DNA of 64,000 nucleotides from Pseudomonadota bacterium (lineage in GTDB: Bacteria; Pseudomonadota; Alphaproteobacteria; Sphingomonadales; Sphingomonadaceae), in assembly GCA_021849075.1 (NCBI GenBank), contig JAJZTH010000009.1, positions 1-64,000 of the forward strand, given 5' to 3'. Below the pieces are notes generated by a model that made no database searches, had not been told where the DNA came from, and saw nothing but the letters and a program-made list of their open reading frames with translations. A program made the position numbers and the translations under genes. How positions within the stretch are numbered: position 1 is the first letter of the stretch; the number at the start of each line of letters is the position of its first letter. Below, piece by piece: positions 30,206-40,502 of the stretch.

Positions 30206-30925
30206 TTAAATGACGTAAGCGGTGAAAAAATGGTTGGCGATATCGCGCACCGACTTGCAAGCATCACGACAAAATCCGAGCGCATTAACACCGTGTCCAT
30301 CAATGATGAAGTTAACCCAAATTTCCATTGTTTCCGAAACGCCCGTAGTAGGGATAATTCGTTGTGTTCGAGGATCAATTGGCGCGCCTGCTACGAACAC
30401 GGTCCCGACCCCGCCTCCAAATGTAACTGCGCTCGGATCCCATGACACGGAGGTGCCGCCATTACTTACATTAATCCGGCGGCTCTCCGAGCGTTTCTGC
30501 GGCACAAGATCAATGTGCTTACTCTGAAATGCCAGCGTATTGATAATATCGAGCCATCGGTTGGCCTGGTTTGTATAGGGTTGAAGGCTACGGAGGTAAG
30601 CCTCAATGCTCGCATGCTGCGCGGCTACAGCCTTCCAACGCCATCTCCCCATCGTCGAACTGAAGCTGTGTTCATCAGAGACGACCGGGAAGTAGACATG
30701 TGCTCGTTTGCAATCTTCGTCCGATAGATCGCCTTTTACGTGTGTTTCCCAATACGCTCTTGCTAAACGATCGAGCACGCTGCGGAGACGTTCCGCCACT
30801 TCGTGCGTGTAATGTACAGCCCGAAGTGAAACCGACTTAGAACGCAACGAAGCATCATATTCACGTTTCAGGTCATTGAAAATCTCGTCTGCCCGGTCGA
30901 GAGACATAGCGATGTTCGGATTCAT
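30206..30925 (-). CDS. Hypothetical protein, low GC
   Basis: I do not recognise this 239-residue protein. It starts with ATG, with AGGGG upstream. The first 100 residues look helical and rich in charged residues (DRADEIFNDLKREYD). The C-terminal part holds a Gly-rich GGGVGTVFVAG and then EIWVNFIIDGHG. No signal peptide or membrane segment is seen. Base composition is visibly more AT-rich than the neighbours and codon use is less biased, which suggests recent transfer. It stands alone between the symporter relic and trmFO. Confidence 0.7.
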   Translation of the reverse strand: MNPNIAMSLDRADEIFNDLKREYDASLRSKSVSLRAVHYTHEVAERLRSVLDRLARAYWETHVKGDLSDEDCKRAHVYFPVVSDEHSFSSTMGRWRWKAVAAQHASIEAYLRSLQPYTNQANRWLDIINTLAFQSKHIDLVPQKRSESRRINVSNGGTSVSWDPSAVTFGGGVGTVFVAGAPIDPRTQRIIPTTGVSETMEIWVNFIIDGHGVNALGFCRDACKSVRDIANHFFTAYVI

Positions 30926-31280
30926 ATGAGTTGCCCCTTGCGCTTTGGTCAGAGCCTAGCTTGCAACGACATGTTAGCAAAGCGGATCGACAGCTATCTA
31001 CGCTTGCCGTCGGCAAGCCGACATTCCGCAATCGGCCATCCCGCCACGCCCCTACCACGCCACTTCGCAAAAATTCTCCTATTGCGAAGTCCTTCCTCTC
31101 CCACCCCACTCAAGCAAAAATGCGGCCTGCGACGTTGTGAACTTCGCAGCCTTCGCTTGAACGCCCCTGTCCTACCCGGCCCTGCTCCGCTATACGCATT
31201 GCATCCCGCACCAATATGTCCCACTGGCGACCGGAAATTCCCGGTTCGGCGGGGACAAATGCGAAATCAAGGCGAAGCGC
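30926..31280. other. Intergenic stretch upstream of trmFO
   Basis: This is the divergent region between the low-GC orphan gene and trmFO. ORFs shown here in the track are short or run out of frame into trmFO. I see no RNA gene or strong hairpin. Promoters for both genes should lie here, but none is obvious. Confidence 0.5.
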
Positions 31281-32624
31281 GTGTCCAATCATCTGGTTCA
31301 TATCATCGGCGGCGGCATGGCGGGGACGGAGGCGGCCTGGCAACTGGCGCAGGCCGGCATCCGCGTTCGCCTGTCCGAAATGCGTGGAACCGGGGACATG
31401 ACGCCCGCCCACCAGACCGAAGGGCTTGCCGAACTGGTCTGCTCCAACAGTTTCCGTTCCGACGATGCCGACAAGAGCGCCGTGGGCCTGCTGCATCAGG
31501 AAATGCGGCGGTTGGGTTCGCTGCTGATGGCGCAGGCGGAACCGGCCAAGGTGCCGGCCGGCTCTGCGCTGGCGGTCGACCGCCATGTCTTTTCCGATGG
31601 CGTCACCCGCGCGCTGGCGGAACATCCCAATGTGGAGATCGTGCGCGAGCGGATCGACACGCTGCCGACCGAAGGCATGACCATCGTCGCCACCGGCCCG
31701 CTGACCGCACCCGCGCTGGCGCAGAGCATCGGTCAGGCGGCGGGGATGGAGCATCTCGCTTTCTTCGACGCGATCGCCCCAGTCATCCATCATGACAGCA
31801 TCGACATGGAGCAATGCTGGATGGCCAATCGCTGGGACAAGATCGATGCCGGCGTTGGCGAGGGCAAGGATTATATCAACTGCCCGATGGACAAGGACCA
31901 GTATCAGGCATTCGTTCAGGGGCTGCTCGACGGCGAAAAGACCGAGTTCAAGGAATGGGAAAGCAACACCCCCTATTTCGAGGGCTGCATGCCGATCGAG
32001 GTGATGGCGTCGCGCGGACCGGAAACGCTGCGCCACGGCCCGATGAAGCCGATGGGCCTCGACAATCCGCGCACTGGCCGCTGGCCCTATGCCGTGGTGC
32101 AATTGCGGCAGGATAATGCGTCGGGCACGCTCTGGAACATGGTCGGCTTCCAGACCAAGCTGAAGCATGGCGCGCAGGTGGAATTGTTCCGCACCATCCC
32201 GGGGCTGGAGAAGGCGGAATTTGCGCGGCTGGGCGGACTGCATCGCAACACCTTCATCCAAAGCCCCAAGCTGCTCGACCCGACGCTGCGCCTGAAGAGC
32301 GCCCCGCATATCCGCTTCGCCGGGCAGATGACGGGCTGTGAAGGCTATGTCGAAAGCGGCGCCATCGGCTTGCTCGCCGGGCGTTTCGCCGCGGCGGAAC
32401 TATTGGGCCATGATCTGGCGCCGCCGCCTGCCGACACGGCGCTTGGCGCGCTGCTCGGCCATGTGACGGGCAATGTCGCGACCGCCGACTATCAGCCGAT
32501 GAACGTCAATTTCGGCCTGTTCCCGACGCTGGACGATGTGAAGAAAAAAAGCCGCAAGGAAGCCTATACCGCCCGCGCGCGCGCCTCTCTGGGGCAATGG
32601 ATGGGCGCGATGGAAATCGCCTGA
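31281..32624 (+). CDS. trmFO: tRNA m5U54 methyltransferase, folate/FAD-dependent
   Basis: This 447-residue flavoprotein makes ribothymidine at position 54 of tRNA using methylenetetrahydrofolate. The FAD-binding motif is [17 protein letters not shown] at the N-terminus. Family blocks include [14 protein letters not shown], the cysteine in [13 protein letters not shown], and [12 protein letters not shown] in the C-terminal half. It starts at GTG 31281, with AAGG eight bases upstream. It is transcribed alone. Confidence 0.95.
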   Translation: MSNHLVHIIGGGMAGTEAAWQLAQAGIRVRLSEMRGTGDMTPAHQTEGLAELVCSNSFRSDDADKSAVGLLHQEMRRLGSLLMAQAEPAKVPAGSALAVDRHVFSDGVTRALAEHPNVEIVRERIDTLPTEGMTIVATGPLTAPALAQSIGQAAGMEHLAFFDAIAPVIHHDSIDMEQCWMANRWDKIDAGVGEGKDYINCPMDKDQYQAFVQGLLDGEKTEFKEWESNTPYFEGCMPIEVMASRGPETLRHGPMKPMGLDNPRTGRWPYAVVQLRQDNASGTLWNMVGFQTKLKHGAQVELFRTIPGLEKAEFARLGGLHRNTFIQSPKLLDPTLRLKSAPHIRFAGQMTGCEGYVESGAIGLLAGRFAAAELLGHDLAPPPADTALGALLGHVTGNVATADYQPMNVNFGLFPTLDDVKKKSRKEAYTARARASLGQWMGAMEIA

Positions 32625-32667
32625 CGCGCCACCCCGTTCGTCTCTATCGCCACGCTTTAAACATAAT

Positions 32668-32756
32668 CCGTTCGCCCTGAGCCTGTCGAAGGGCTGTACT
32701 CTTCTTCAGACCGTTTCTTTAGAAAAAGCGGGCTTCGACAAGCTCAGCCAGAACGG
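32668..32756. repeat. CCGTTCG...GAGCCTGTCGA repeat, copy 2
   Basis: CCGTTCGCCCTGAGCCTGTC at the left and GACAAGCTCAGCCAGAACGG at the right are imperfect inverted arms, with GAAGGGC/GGGCTTC inside. It lies between convergent trmFO and the EF-hand gene. Confidence 0.8.
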
Positions 32757-32789
32757 AGGCTGGGCGATCTCAATTTGACGCACGGCATT

Positions 32790-33254
32790 CTAGCATTTGC
32801 ACTTCGCCCTGACCGCCCTCTTGGGCGCGGTGGCCGCAAATTCCGCCGGGGTCAGCCTGCCGTCCTTGTCGGCGTCCGCCATGCCGAAACGGTCGGCGGT
32901 CGCGACCGCCCATTCCTCGAAGGACAAGAGGTTGTCGCCATCCTTGTCCAGCGCCTTGAACGCCTTGGTGCGGCTGCCCATCATCTCGACCCGGGTGATC
33001 AGGCCGTCGCGGTTCCGGTCGTAGCGGGCAAAGCGCCTTTCCTCGCGGCTTTGCGGGCTGGCCTCACCGGGCATGGGCGGCGCATCGCCCACCGCATCGG
33101 GATCACCCTCGGGCAGTTCCTCGACTTGTGGCGGAGGCGGCTGCGCGACGGCCAGTTGCGGCGCGGGCGCAATGTCGGCCCGGCCCTGCCACCAGAACAG
33201 CCCGCCCGCGACCAGCAGCAGCGCCGCCATACCCCCCGCCAGCATTCGCCCCAT
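32790..33254 (-). CDS. Membrane-anchored EF-hand protein
   Basis: This 154-residue protein has an N-terminal hydrophobic segment (LAGGMAALLLVAGGLFWW), a Pro-rich linker, and three EF-hand calcium loops: DRNRDGLITRVE, DKDGDNLLSFEE and DADKDGRLTPAE. Calcium binding in the periplasm is expected. The tail ends KCKC. The start at 33254 has a GGGGG stretch upstream and is preferred to the TTG at 33272. It follows the phytoene-synthase-like gene after 46 bases on the same strand. Confidence 0.87.
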   Translation of the reverse strand: MGRMLAGGMAALLLVAGGLFWWQGRADIAPAPQLAVAQPPPPQVEELPEGDPDAVGDAPPMPGEASPQSREERRFARYDRNRDGLITRVEMMGSRTKAFKALDKDGDNLLSFEEWAVATADRFGMADADKDGRLTPAEFAATAPKRAVRAKCKC

Positions 33255-33300
33255 GCCTAACGCCCCCTTCAACCGCGTGAAGAGGAATTATGCCGATCCG

Positions 33301-33957
33301 TCAGCGCCCTACAAGCGCGATCCGCAGCAACCGCCACGCCAATGCCCGTGATATGCCCAGCGGCGCGCCCTGCCCCGCCAGCACATCCTGCCGCGCCAGG
33401 GTGAAAGCGATCCTCAGCGGTTTCCATCCACGCGGCCAGCGCGCCTGCTCCGCTGCCAGCAGCAAATCCCGCGCCATCGTCAACGCCGCATCCCGCAACG
33501 CCGGATCATCGACATGACCGATCAGATCCCACAATGCCCAGACCTGCCCTGCCCCCAACAGCCATTCGGGCGCATCCGCCACGTCCGCCAGCGCCCGGAA
33601 CAGCCCACCGCCGCGCCCGACCGCATAATCGCGCAGCCCCTGCGCATCGATTTCCGGCTCGACCACCAGCACTTCCCAGCCGTCGATCATCGCCACCAGC
33701 CCGGGCGCAGCCATCGCGCCGCAGTCCCGCATCGCGTCCACAACCGGTTCGCCCTGCCCCTTGCGCGCGTCCGCATCCTCGACAACGTCATTCCACCAGG
33801 CGAGGCGCATCTGCCCGATCGCCGCTTCGCTGGTGGTGCGCGCGACCTTGGCCAGCCGCGCGTCGAAGGCCCAGATCGCCCGATGCCGCTCCGCATCGCG
33901 TCCGGCATGCGCGCTCAGCAACAGCGCCAGCGGCGCGACTTCGCTCTCTGCGATCAT
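33301..33957 (-). CDS. Squalene/phytoene synthase-like protein
   Basis: This 218-residue protein resembles the squalene/phytoene synthase family in its all-helical character and in the segment MRLAWWNDVVEDAD. It lacks a clear pair of Asp-rich DxxxD motifs, so it may not be an active prenyl synthase. Such degenerate members are found in bacteria and as the mitochondrial assembly factor NDUFAF6. The start is uncertain: ATG at 33957 or GTG at 33966, neither with a good ribosome binding site. Confidence 0.72.
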   Translation of the reverse strand: MIAESEVAPLALLLSAHAGRDAERHRAIWAFDARLAKVARTTSEAAIGQMRLAWWNDVVEDADARKGQGEPVVDAMRDCGAMAAPGLVAMIDGWEVLVVEPEIDAQGLRDYAVGRGGGLFRALADVADAPEWLLGAGQVWALWDLIGHVDDPALRDAALTMARDLLLAAEQARWPRGWKPLRIAFTLARQDVLAGQGAPLGISRALAWRLLRIALVGR

Positions 33958-34091
33958 GGCGCGCACCGGCGCTTTTGGGCGGCGACGCGGATTATCGGGA
34001 ATTTAACCATCTTCCTCATACACATTCTAACGAGTGGAATTGCATAGCCGTTCGGCTGCCCAAATCAGATGCAGGGGGCGTCGGGCGCGAC

Positions 34092-36125
34092 ATGAGTGAT
34101 TGCGAGCAAATGGGCAAGACAAAGGATCGGCAATTGGGCTTTCTGGGGCGGCTGGCGAAGAATCAGGCGGGCAACACCATGGCGATCGTCGCTGCGGCGA
34201 TCATCCCGCTCGCCGCGCTGATCGGCGGCGGTCTGGACATGGGCCGCGCCTATATGGCCCGCGCCCGCTTGCAACAGGCATGCGACGCCGCAGCCCTAGC
34301 CGGTCGCCGCGCCATGACCGGCTCAACCATGTCTTCGTCCGATATTACCGAAGCAACGAAATTCTTCAATTTCAACTTCCCGCAGGGCACATTCCAGTCC
34401 GAGCCATTCACGCCCGTCATCCGAAGCAAGCCGGGCGAAACGACCACGGTGCAGGTGACCGCCGCGACCACCATGCCGACCACGGTCATGAAGATTTTCA
34501 AATACACCACTCTGCCGCTGGAGGTGACATGCGAGAGCCGGTTCGACATCGGCAACACCGACGTCATGCTGGTGCTCGACACCACGGGGTCGATGTCCTC
34601 CTCCATCTCGGATGGCAAAGGCGGCACGACGACGCGCCTCGCTGCGCTCAAGCAGGCCGTCAAGGACTTCTACGATACGCTGGGCGCGGGATCGGACATC
34701 ACCGGCCGCATCCGCTATGGCTTCATGCCCTATAGTTCGACGGTCAATGTCGGCTACCAATTGCCGTCGGCCATGCTGGTGGGTGGCAGAACCGGCGAAA
34801 CATGGAATTACCAGACCCGCCGCCGTTACATCAGCAGCTATAATGACAATACCGATTATGTCGGCTGGACCTACACATCTGGGAGCGTTTCAGACCCGGC
34901 ACCTTATAGCAGCAACAGCGTATCCAGCAGTTCCAATTGCAACGCTCCCGGCAACACAAAAAACACGACCACCAACAACCCGACTACGACAAGCAGCACT
35001 GATTCCAACGGGGTCATCACCAACACGACCTCTACCACGCGCGTCACCAATGGCAGCGCCTACAGCGCCAGTTTCTCGCAGGATCCCGGCTATTGGCAGG
35101 GTAGCGGATGGAACCGCCGCTGGGTGCAACCGACATCGGGCACCTGCACGATCACGCGGCAGGTGTGGACCAACTATCTCGAAACCAAGTCCGAGAAGAC
35201 CACGCGCACGCCGCAGTATAGCTGGGAATATGGGCAATATCCGCTAGATGTGTCCAGCTACATCACCGGCAACGCGGTCTCCAACCCGGCCTATCACAGC
35301 AGTTCGCCCAACGATGCCTATGGCAATGCCGTGCCGTCCAGCACAACTTGGTCTGGCTGTATCGAAGAGCGCAAAACCGACAATACGATCACCGCCAGCA
35401 CATCGACGGCGTCCATCCCTGACGACGCGCATGACCTTAACGTCGACGAACTGCCGGAAGACACCGACACCCGATGGCGGCCGCACTGGCCGGAGGTCGA
35501 ATTTACGCGCGACGGCTCTTACCTCAACAATGCCAACCGCATCAGCGGCGGATGGAACGCCTGCCCCAGCCAGTCGCGTCGCCTGACCAGCTATGCCAAC
35601 CGCACGACTGCGCCAACCGGACAGTCAAGCAGCTTTAACAGCTATGTCGACGGTCTGATCGCCGTAGGTGGCACCTACCATGATATCGGCATGATCTGGG
35701 GCGCGCGCTTCCTGTCACCCACCGGCATTTTCGCCGGCGACAATGCCGCCGCGCCCAATGGTTTCAACATCTCGCGCCACATCGTCTTCATGACGGATGG
35801 TGACATGAGTGCTTACCAAGGCGTCTATGGCGCCTATGGCTATCAGTTGCTGGACGGCCGCGTCGCCGCAACCAACAGCAGCGACACCAGCCTGACCGCC
35901 ATCCACAACAACCGACTGACGATGCTGTGCAACTCGATCAAGGGCATGGGCATCACCGTCTGGGTGATCGGCTTCCGCAACAAGTCGGAAGGCGATATTC
36001 AGGCTCCGTTACAGGGCTGCGCCACTTCCTCCAACCACTGGACCATGGCCTATACCGCCTCGGCGCTCAGCGAGAAGTTCAGGGATATCGCCAAAAATAT
36101 CGGCGGATTGCGGCTGTCGCAATGA
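34092..36125 (+). CDS. TadG-like pilus protein with von Willebrand A domain
   Basis: This 677-residue protein begins with a Flp-pilus-assembly TadE/G-like N-terminus (NQAGNTMAIVAAAIIPLAAL, then DMGRAYMARARLQQACDAAALAG) that anchors it in the membrane. A VWA domain follows, with the metal-ion motif LDTTGSMSS. The domain is interrupted by a long Ser/Thr/Asn/Tyr-rich stretch around residues 230-480, then resumes with VFMTDGDMS and VWVIGFRN. It is expected at the cell surface as a minor pilin-related adhesin. The start at 34092 is chosen by family similarity, since the ribosome binding site is weak. The stop overlaps the next start as ATGA. Confidence 0.85.
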   Translation: MSDCEQMGKTKDRQLGFLGRLAKNQAGNTMAIVAAAIIPLAALIGGGLDMGRAYMARARLQQACDAAALAGRRAMTGSTMSSSDITEATKFFNFNFPQGTFQSEPFTPVIRSKPGETTTVQVTAATTMPTTVMKIFKYTTLPLEVTCESRFDIGNTDVMLVLDTTGSMSSSISDGKGGTTTRLAALKQAVKDFYDTLGAGSDITGRIRYGFMPYSSTVNVGYQLPSAMLVGGRTGETWNYQTRRRYISSYNDNTDYVGWTYTSGSVSDPAPYSSNSVSSSSNCNAPGNTKNTTTNNPTTTSSTDSNGVITNTTSTTRVTNGSAYSASFSQDPGYWQGSGWNRRWVQPTSGTCTITRQVWTNYLETKSEKTTRTPQYSWEYGQYPLDVSSYITGNAVSNPAYHSSSPNDAYGNAVPSSTTWSGCIEERKTDNTITASTSTASIPDDAHDLNVDELPEDTDTRWRPHWPEVEFTRDGSYLNNANRISGGWNACPSQSRRLTSYANRTTAPTGQSSSFNSYVDGLIAVGGTYHDIGMIWGARFLSPTGIFAGDNAAAPNGFNISRHIVFMTDGDMSAYQGVYGAYGYQLLDGRVAATNSSDTSLTAIHNNRLTMLCNSIKGMGITVWVIGFRNKSEGDIQAPLQGCATSSNHWTMAYTASALSEKFRDIAKNIGGLRLSQ

Positions 36126-36709
36126 TCCGGCGCTTTTTCACCCGGCTGCTCGGCAATGCGCGCGGTGCGACCTTGCTGGAATTCGGCCTGATCTCACCGA
36201 TGCTGATCCTCACCCTCATGGGGATTGGCGACCTGGCCTATCAATCCTATCTGCGCGCCGTAACGCGGGGCGTGCTGGAAAAGGCGGCGCGAGCCGCCTC
36301 GGTCGGCACCCTCAACACCACCCAGATCGACGCCTATATCGAAGCGCAGATGGCGGCCATCAACTCAAAGAACGGCACAACGTCGACCACCAAGAAAAGC
36401 TATTACAACTTCTCGCGCGTCGGCAAGCCGGAGAAGATCACGACCGACACCGCCCCGCTGGGCAGCTATAATGCCGGCGACTGTTATGAGGACGCCAATG
36501 GCAATGGCAGCTATGACACGAACAGCGGGTCCACCGGACTGGGCGGTGCGGACGACATCGTCTATTATGAAGTGACCGTATCGATGCCGCGCATGTTCCC
36601 CATGGCCAAGCTGCTGGGATGGAGCGCCACCCAGACCGCATCCGCCACCACCATGGTCCGCAACCAGCCCTGGTCCAACCAGAGCACACCGGCGATCCGC
36701 TGCTCATGA
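36122..36709 (+). CDS. TadE-like pseudopilin
   Basis: This 195-residue protein has an N-terminal hydrophobic pilin-like helix preceded by a Gly and followed by a glutamate (ARGATLLEFGLISPMLILTL), typical of TadE. The remainder should be periplasmic and includes an acidic stretch GDCYEDANGNGSYD. It is coupled by ATGA junctions to both neighbours. No prepilin peptidase or secretion ATPase is nearby. Confidence 0.85.
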   Translation: MIRRFFTRLLGNARGATLLEFGLISPMLILTLMGIGDLAYQSYLRAVTRGVLEKAARAASVGTLNTTQIDAYIEAQMAAINSKNGTTSTTKKSYYNFSRVGKPEKITTDTAPLGSYNAGDCYEDANGNGSYDTNSGSTGLGGADDIVYYEVTVSMPRMFPMAKLLGWSATQTASATTMVRNQPWSNQSTPAIRCS

Positions 36710-37368
36710 TCACCTCCCATCGCCTTCGCCTGCTGCTTGGCCGCCTGCGCCGCGATGATCGCGGTCTGGCGCTGATCGAATTCGCCTTCTCGCTGCCGGT
36801 GCTGCTGATCCTGTGCATGGCGGGTCTGGAATGCGCCAATCTGGCTCTGGCTCATCTGCGCGTCAGTCAGGTCGCCATGTTGGTGGCCGACAATGCGGCG
36901 CGCGTGCGCACATCGATCGACGAAGCCGACGTCAACGAGATCATGACCGGCGCGGATCTTTCATCGGCATCGCTCAAGCTGAAGGATAATGGCCGCATCT
37001 TTCTGTCCGATCTGGAGCCGAACGGCCTGACCGGATCGAACGAAGGCCAATATATACGCTGGCAGCGTTGCTGGGGCAGCGGGCCTTTCATTTCCAGCTA
37101 TGGCGTCGCCAATGACGGCAAGACGAATTCCAGCATGCGCGACGGCATGGGTCCGGGCACCACCGCCACAACCAAGGTGAAGTCGGCCAGCGGCACCGCC
37201 GTCATGTTCGTGGAAGTCGCCTATACTTATCAGCCGCTGATCACCAATGCCCTCTTCGGCAACAAGATCATCCGTTACTCCAGCGCGTTCAACGTGCGCG
37301 AACGGACTGATCAGGCGATCAAGAATGCGGGCAATCTGGGCACATCTGCCACCGCTTCCTGTAGCTGA
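36706..37368 (+). CDS. Second TadE-like pseudopilin
   Basis: This 220-residue protein has the same architecture: a basic N-terminus, then RGLALIEFAFSLPVLLILCM, and a periplasmic part with conserved Trp and Cys (RWQRCWGSG). It is the last gene of the three-gene operon and is followed by a terminator. Its ATG overlaps the stop of the preceding gene (ATGA). Confidence 0.85.
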   Translation: MITSHRLRLLLGRLRRDDRGLALIEFAFSLPVLLILCMAGLECANLALAHLRVSQVAMLVADNAARVRTSIDEADVNEIMTGADLSSASLKLKDNGRIFLSDLEPNGLTGSNEGQYIRWQRCWGSGPFISSYGVANDGKTNSSMRDGMGPGTTATTKVKSASGTAVMFVEVAYTYQPLITNALFGNKIIRYSSAFNVRERTDQAIKNAGNLGTSATASCS

Positions 37369-37432
37369 AGCGGCTGGCGGCGTGCGATCAGCTTCGCTTC
37401 GTGCGAAGCCGACAGATTTGCCACTGATATGA

Positions 37433-37462
37433 AAAAGGGCGGCCCTTCCGAGCCGCCCTTTT
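37433..37462. terminator. Bidirectional terminator between tad operon and pdhB
   Basis: AAAAGGGCGGC at 37433-37443 pairs with GCCGCCCTTTT at 37452-37462. A-rich and T-rich flanks suit termination from both sides, and the neighbouring genes converge here. Confidence 0.85.
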
Positions 37463-37484
37463 CTGTTTCGACCGTTGTCCAGCC

Positions 37485-38858
37485 TTATTTGTAGCAGACC
37501 TTCTTGGCCGCTTCGACCACGCGGGCCGCATCGATCAACGCCGCCTTTTCCAGGTTCGCGGCATAAGGCAGCGGCACATCTTCATTGGTGACGCGCAGGA
37601 CCGGGGCGTCGAGATCGTCGAAGCCCTTTTCCATGACCACGGCGGCAATTTCCGACGCGATCGAGCAGGTCGGCCAGCCTTCTTCCACCACCACCAGGCG
37701 GTTGGTCTTCTTCAGGCTTTCCAGCACCGTTGCGGTGTCGAGCGGGCGCAGCGTGCGCAGGTCGATCACTTCGGCGTCGATGCCCTCTGCCGCCAGCGTT
37801 TCCGCCGCGTCGAGCGCGAGGCCCACGCCGATCGAGTAGCTGACCAGCGTGACGTCCTTGCCCGGACGCATGATGCGCGCCTTGCCGATCGGCAGGACAT
37901 AATCGTCCACCTTGGGCACGTCGAAGCTGCGACCATAGAGAAGTTCATTCTCCAGGAACACGACCGGGTCGGTCGAGCGGATCGCAGCCTTCAACAGGCC
38001 CTTGGCATCGGCCGCGTCATAGGGCGCGATGACGATCAGGCCGGGGACGGCGGCATACCAGGGACCGTAATTCTGGCTGTGCTGCGCGCCGACGCGGCTG
38101 GCCGCACCGTTGGGACCACGGAACACGATCGGGCAGCGCATCTGGCCGCCGGACATATAGTTGGTCTTTGCCGCCGAGTTGATGATGTGGTCGATCGCCT
38201 GCATGGCGAAGTTGAACGTCATGAACTCGATGACCGGACGCAGGCCGCCCATGGCCGCACCCGCGCCGATGCCGGCAAAGCCATATTCGGTGATCGGCGT
38301 ATCGATGACACGCTTTGCGCCAAACTCGTCCAGCAGGCCCTGCGTAACCTTGTAGGCGCCCTGATATTCGGCGACTTCCTCGCCCATCACGAAGACGCGC
38401 TCATCCTTGCGCATTTCTTCGGCCATGGCGTCGCGCAGCGCTTCGCGGACGGTCGTCTTCACATATTCGGTGCCTTCGGGCAGCGCCGGGTCGGCGACGG
38501 TGGCCTTGGCTTCCGACGCCAGCTTGGACGTGCCGCTTTCGGCCTTCTTGGGCGCTTCATCGGTCTTTGGCGCTGCGGCGGCAGGCGCAGCAGTCGGAGC
38601 GGCAACCGCGTCGCCGCCTTCGCCCGCCATCGTCGCGATGACGGTGCCGACCTTCACGCCTTCGGTGCCTTCGGCGATCATGATCTGACCGATCTTGCCT
38701 TCATCGACGGCTTCGAATTCCATCGTCGCCTTGTCCGTCTCGATCTCGGCGAGAATGTCGCCGGACTTCACTTCGTCGCCTTCCTTCACCAGCCACTTGG
38801 CCAGCGTGCCCTCTTCCATCGTCGGCGAGAGCGCCGGCATCTTGATTTCGATACCCAT
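37485..38858 (-). CDS. pdhB: Pyruvate dehydrogenase E1 beta with N-terminal lipoyl domain
   Basis: This 457-residue subunit forms the E1 component with PdhA and decarboxylates pyruvate using thiamine diphosphate. A lipoyl domain occupies about the first 80 residues, with the lipoylated lysine in [11 protein letters not shown]. An Ala/Pro-rich linker leads to the transketolase-type beta domain ([18 protein letters not shown]). A lipoyl domain on E1 beta is known from alphaproteobacteria. Its ATG overlaps the pdhA stop by one base (TAATG). E2 and E3 are not in the window. Confidence 0.94.
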   Translation of the reverse strand: MGIEIKMPALSPTMEEGTLAKWLVKEGDEVKSGDILAEIETDKATMEFEAVDEGKIGQIMIAEGTEGVKVGTVIATMAGEGGDAVAAPTAAPAAAAPKTDEAPKKAESGTSKLASEAKATVADPALPEGTEYVKTTVREALRDAMAEEMRKDERVFVMGEEVAEYQGAYKVTQGLLDEFGAKRVIDTPITEYGFAGIGAGAAMGGLRPVIEFMTFNFAMQAIDHIINSAAKTNYMSGGQMRCPIVFRGPNGAASRVGAQHSQNYGPWYAAVPGLIVIAPYDAADAKGLLKAAIRSTDPVVFLENELLYGRSFDVPKVDDYVLPIGKARIMRPGKDVTLVSYSIGVGLALDAAETLAAEGIDAEVIDLRTLRPLDTATVLESLKKTNRLVVVEEGWPTCSIASEIAAVVMEKGFDDLDAPVLRVTNEDVPLPYAANLEKAALIDAARVVEAAKKVCYK

Positions 38859-39937
38859 TAATATTGCTCCACCAGCACGTCGGTATAGAGTTCAGCCAGT
38901 TCCGGTTCGGGTGAGGTTTCGGCGAAGTCGGCGGCTTCGGCCACGACCTTGCGGATGTCCTGATCGATCACCTTGATTTCGTCTTCGCTGACGCCGGCTT
39001 CGATCAGATATTTCTTCACGCCCTCGATCGGGTCGGACTTGTCGCGCATCGCCTGCACTTCCTCGCGCGAGCGATATTTGGCGGGGTCGGACATGGAGTG
39101 ACCGCGATAGCGATAGGTCTTCATTTCCAGCAGGATCGGGCCATTGCCCTCCTGCACCCACTTGAGCGCTTCCTCAGTCGCGCCGCGCACGGCCAGAACG
39201 TCCATGCCGTCGACCTGAATGCCGGGAATACGGAAGCTTTCGCCGCGGCGATAGAGTTGATCTTCCGACGAAGCGCGGTTGACGCTGGTGCCCATGGCGT
39301 ACTGGTTGTTTTCGATCACGAAGATGATCGGCAGCTTCCACAGTTCGGCCATGTTGAACGATTCATAGACCTGGCCCTGGTTGGCCGCGCCATCGCCGAA
39401 ATAGGCGACGCACACGCCGCCATCATTATTGTACTTGTGCGCAAAGCCCAGGCCCGCGCCCAGCGACACCTGCGCGCCGACGATGCCATGGCCGCCGAAG
39501 AACTTATGTTCGACGCTGAACATGTGCATCGAACCGCCCTTGCCGCGCGAAATGCCCGCTTCACGGCCGGTCAGTTCGGCCATGATGACCTTGGGATCAA
39601 TGCCATAGGCCAGCATGTGGCCATGGTCGCGATAACCGGTGATAACGCTGTCTTTGCCGGGCTTCAAAGCCGACTGGATGCCAACGGCAACCGCTTCCTG
39701 ACCGATATAGAGGTGGCAGAAGCCGCCGATGAAACCCAGGCCGTACAACTGGCCGGCCTTTTCCTCGAAACGACGGATCAGGACCATCTGCCGATAAAAT
39801 TCCAGCAGCTCTTCCTTGCTGGCCTTATAATCGGTCGGCGTTTCCGGGCGCGGCCGGTTATGGTCCGCACCGGCAGCGGCGGGTGCAGCCGCCTTTGCCT
39901 TTGCGCTTGCTGCGCGCGGCGTGGTTGGTTTCGCCAA
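38858..39937 (-). CDS. pdhA: Pyruvate dehydrogenase E1 alpha
   Basis: This 359-residue subunit carries the thiamine-diphosphate motif [17 protein letters not shown], ending in NN, and the conserved [11 protein letters not shown]. The N-terminus is an Ala/Lys/Pro-rich extension of about 40 residues. I place the start at a TTG at 39937, with AAGGAT eight bases upstream; the track begins 102 bases earlier in noncoding DNA. It overlaps pdhB by one base, so the two subunits are made together. Confidence 0.93.
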   Translation of the reverse strand: MAKPTTPRAASAKAKAAAPAAAGADHNRPRPETPTDYKASKEELLEFYRQMVLIRRFEEKAGQLYGLGFIGGFCHLYIGQEAVAVGIQSALKPGKDSVITGYRDHGHMLAYGIDPKVIMAELTGREAGISRGKGGSMHMFSVEHKFFGGHGIVGAQVSLGAGLGFAHKYNNDGGVCVAYFGDGAANQGQVYESFNMAELWKLPIIFVIENNQYAMGTSVNRASSEDQLYRRGESFRIPGIQVDGMDVLAVRGATEEALKWVQEGNGPILLEMKTYRYRGHSMSDPAKYRSREEVQAMRDKSDPIEGVKKYLIEAGVSEDEIKVIDQDIRKVVAEAADFAETSPEPELAELYTDVLVEQY

Positions 39938-40089
39938 GGCTATTATCCTTTTGCGTGGGGTAGGATGGAAGGAAGCCCGATATAGCGGCAGAGTTGCATA
40001 TATTGCAACTGCAGACCCCCGGAATCCGGCCAGAACCAATAGCTATTACCGAAAATTGATGGCTTTGAACGGCCTGTTCACGCACTAGC

Positions 40090-40127
40090 AAAACGCGCTC
40101 GCAGCAAAATTGCGAGGACGCGGTTTT
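40090..40127 (-). terminator. Terminator after ftsB
   Basis: AAAACGCG and CGCGGTTTT flank an inner CTCGCA/TGCGAG hairpin. Read on the minus strand it ends in GCGTTTTGC. It lies between ftsB and the upstream end of pdhA. Confidence 0.55.
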
Positions 40128-40167
40128 CTGCGCAAAATCCTTTCGCGGACATCACGCTTCCGTAAGG

Positions 40168-40479
40168 TCAGTTGAGCGGCACGACCACTTCGTCATGATG
40201 AATCACGCCCAGTTGGCGGCGGATCAATTCGTCGCTCAGGTCCGGGTCGACGCGGCGCGGATTGAGCAGGTCGACGCGATTGCGCAATTCGGCCTGGGCA
40301 TGGCGGGTCTGCTTGAGTTCAGCCTGCGCAGCATGCAACTGACGCGAATAATCGCCCCACGCCAGCACCCCGTTCGAACCCAGCACGACATAGCCGGCGA
40401 AGAACAGCAGCAAAAGCAGCGCTATCGCCGGGCCAAGAGCCGAAAACAGAAGCAGACGAAGTTTAGCGATGTGCGCCAT
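40168..40479 (-). CDS. ftsB: Cell division protein FtsB (septum formation initiator)
   Basis: This 103-residue bitopic membrane protein has one membrane span (ALGPAIALLLLLFFAGYVVLG) followed by a coiled coil (YSRQLHAAQAELKQTRHAQAEL) in the periplasm. It fits FtsB/DivIC, which links FtsQ and FtsL at the septum. Its place between eno and pdhA is common in alphaproteobacteria. Confidence 0.88.
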   Translation of the reverse strand: MAHIAKLRLLLFSALGPAIALLLLLFFAGYVVLGSNGVLAWGDYSRQLHAAQAELKQTRHAQAELRNRVDLLNPRRVDPDLSDELIRRQLGVIHHDEVVVPLN

Positions 40480-40502
40480 ATGCCAGATGAATCACAGGAA
40501 AA

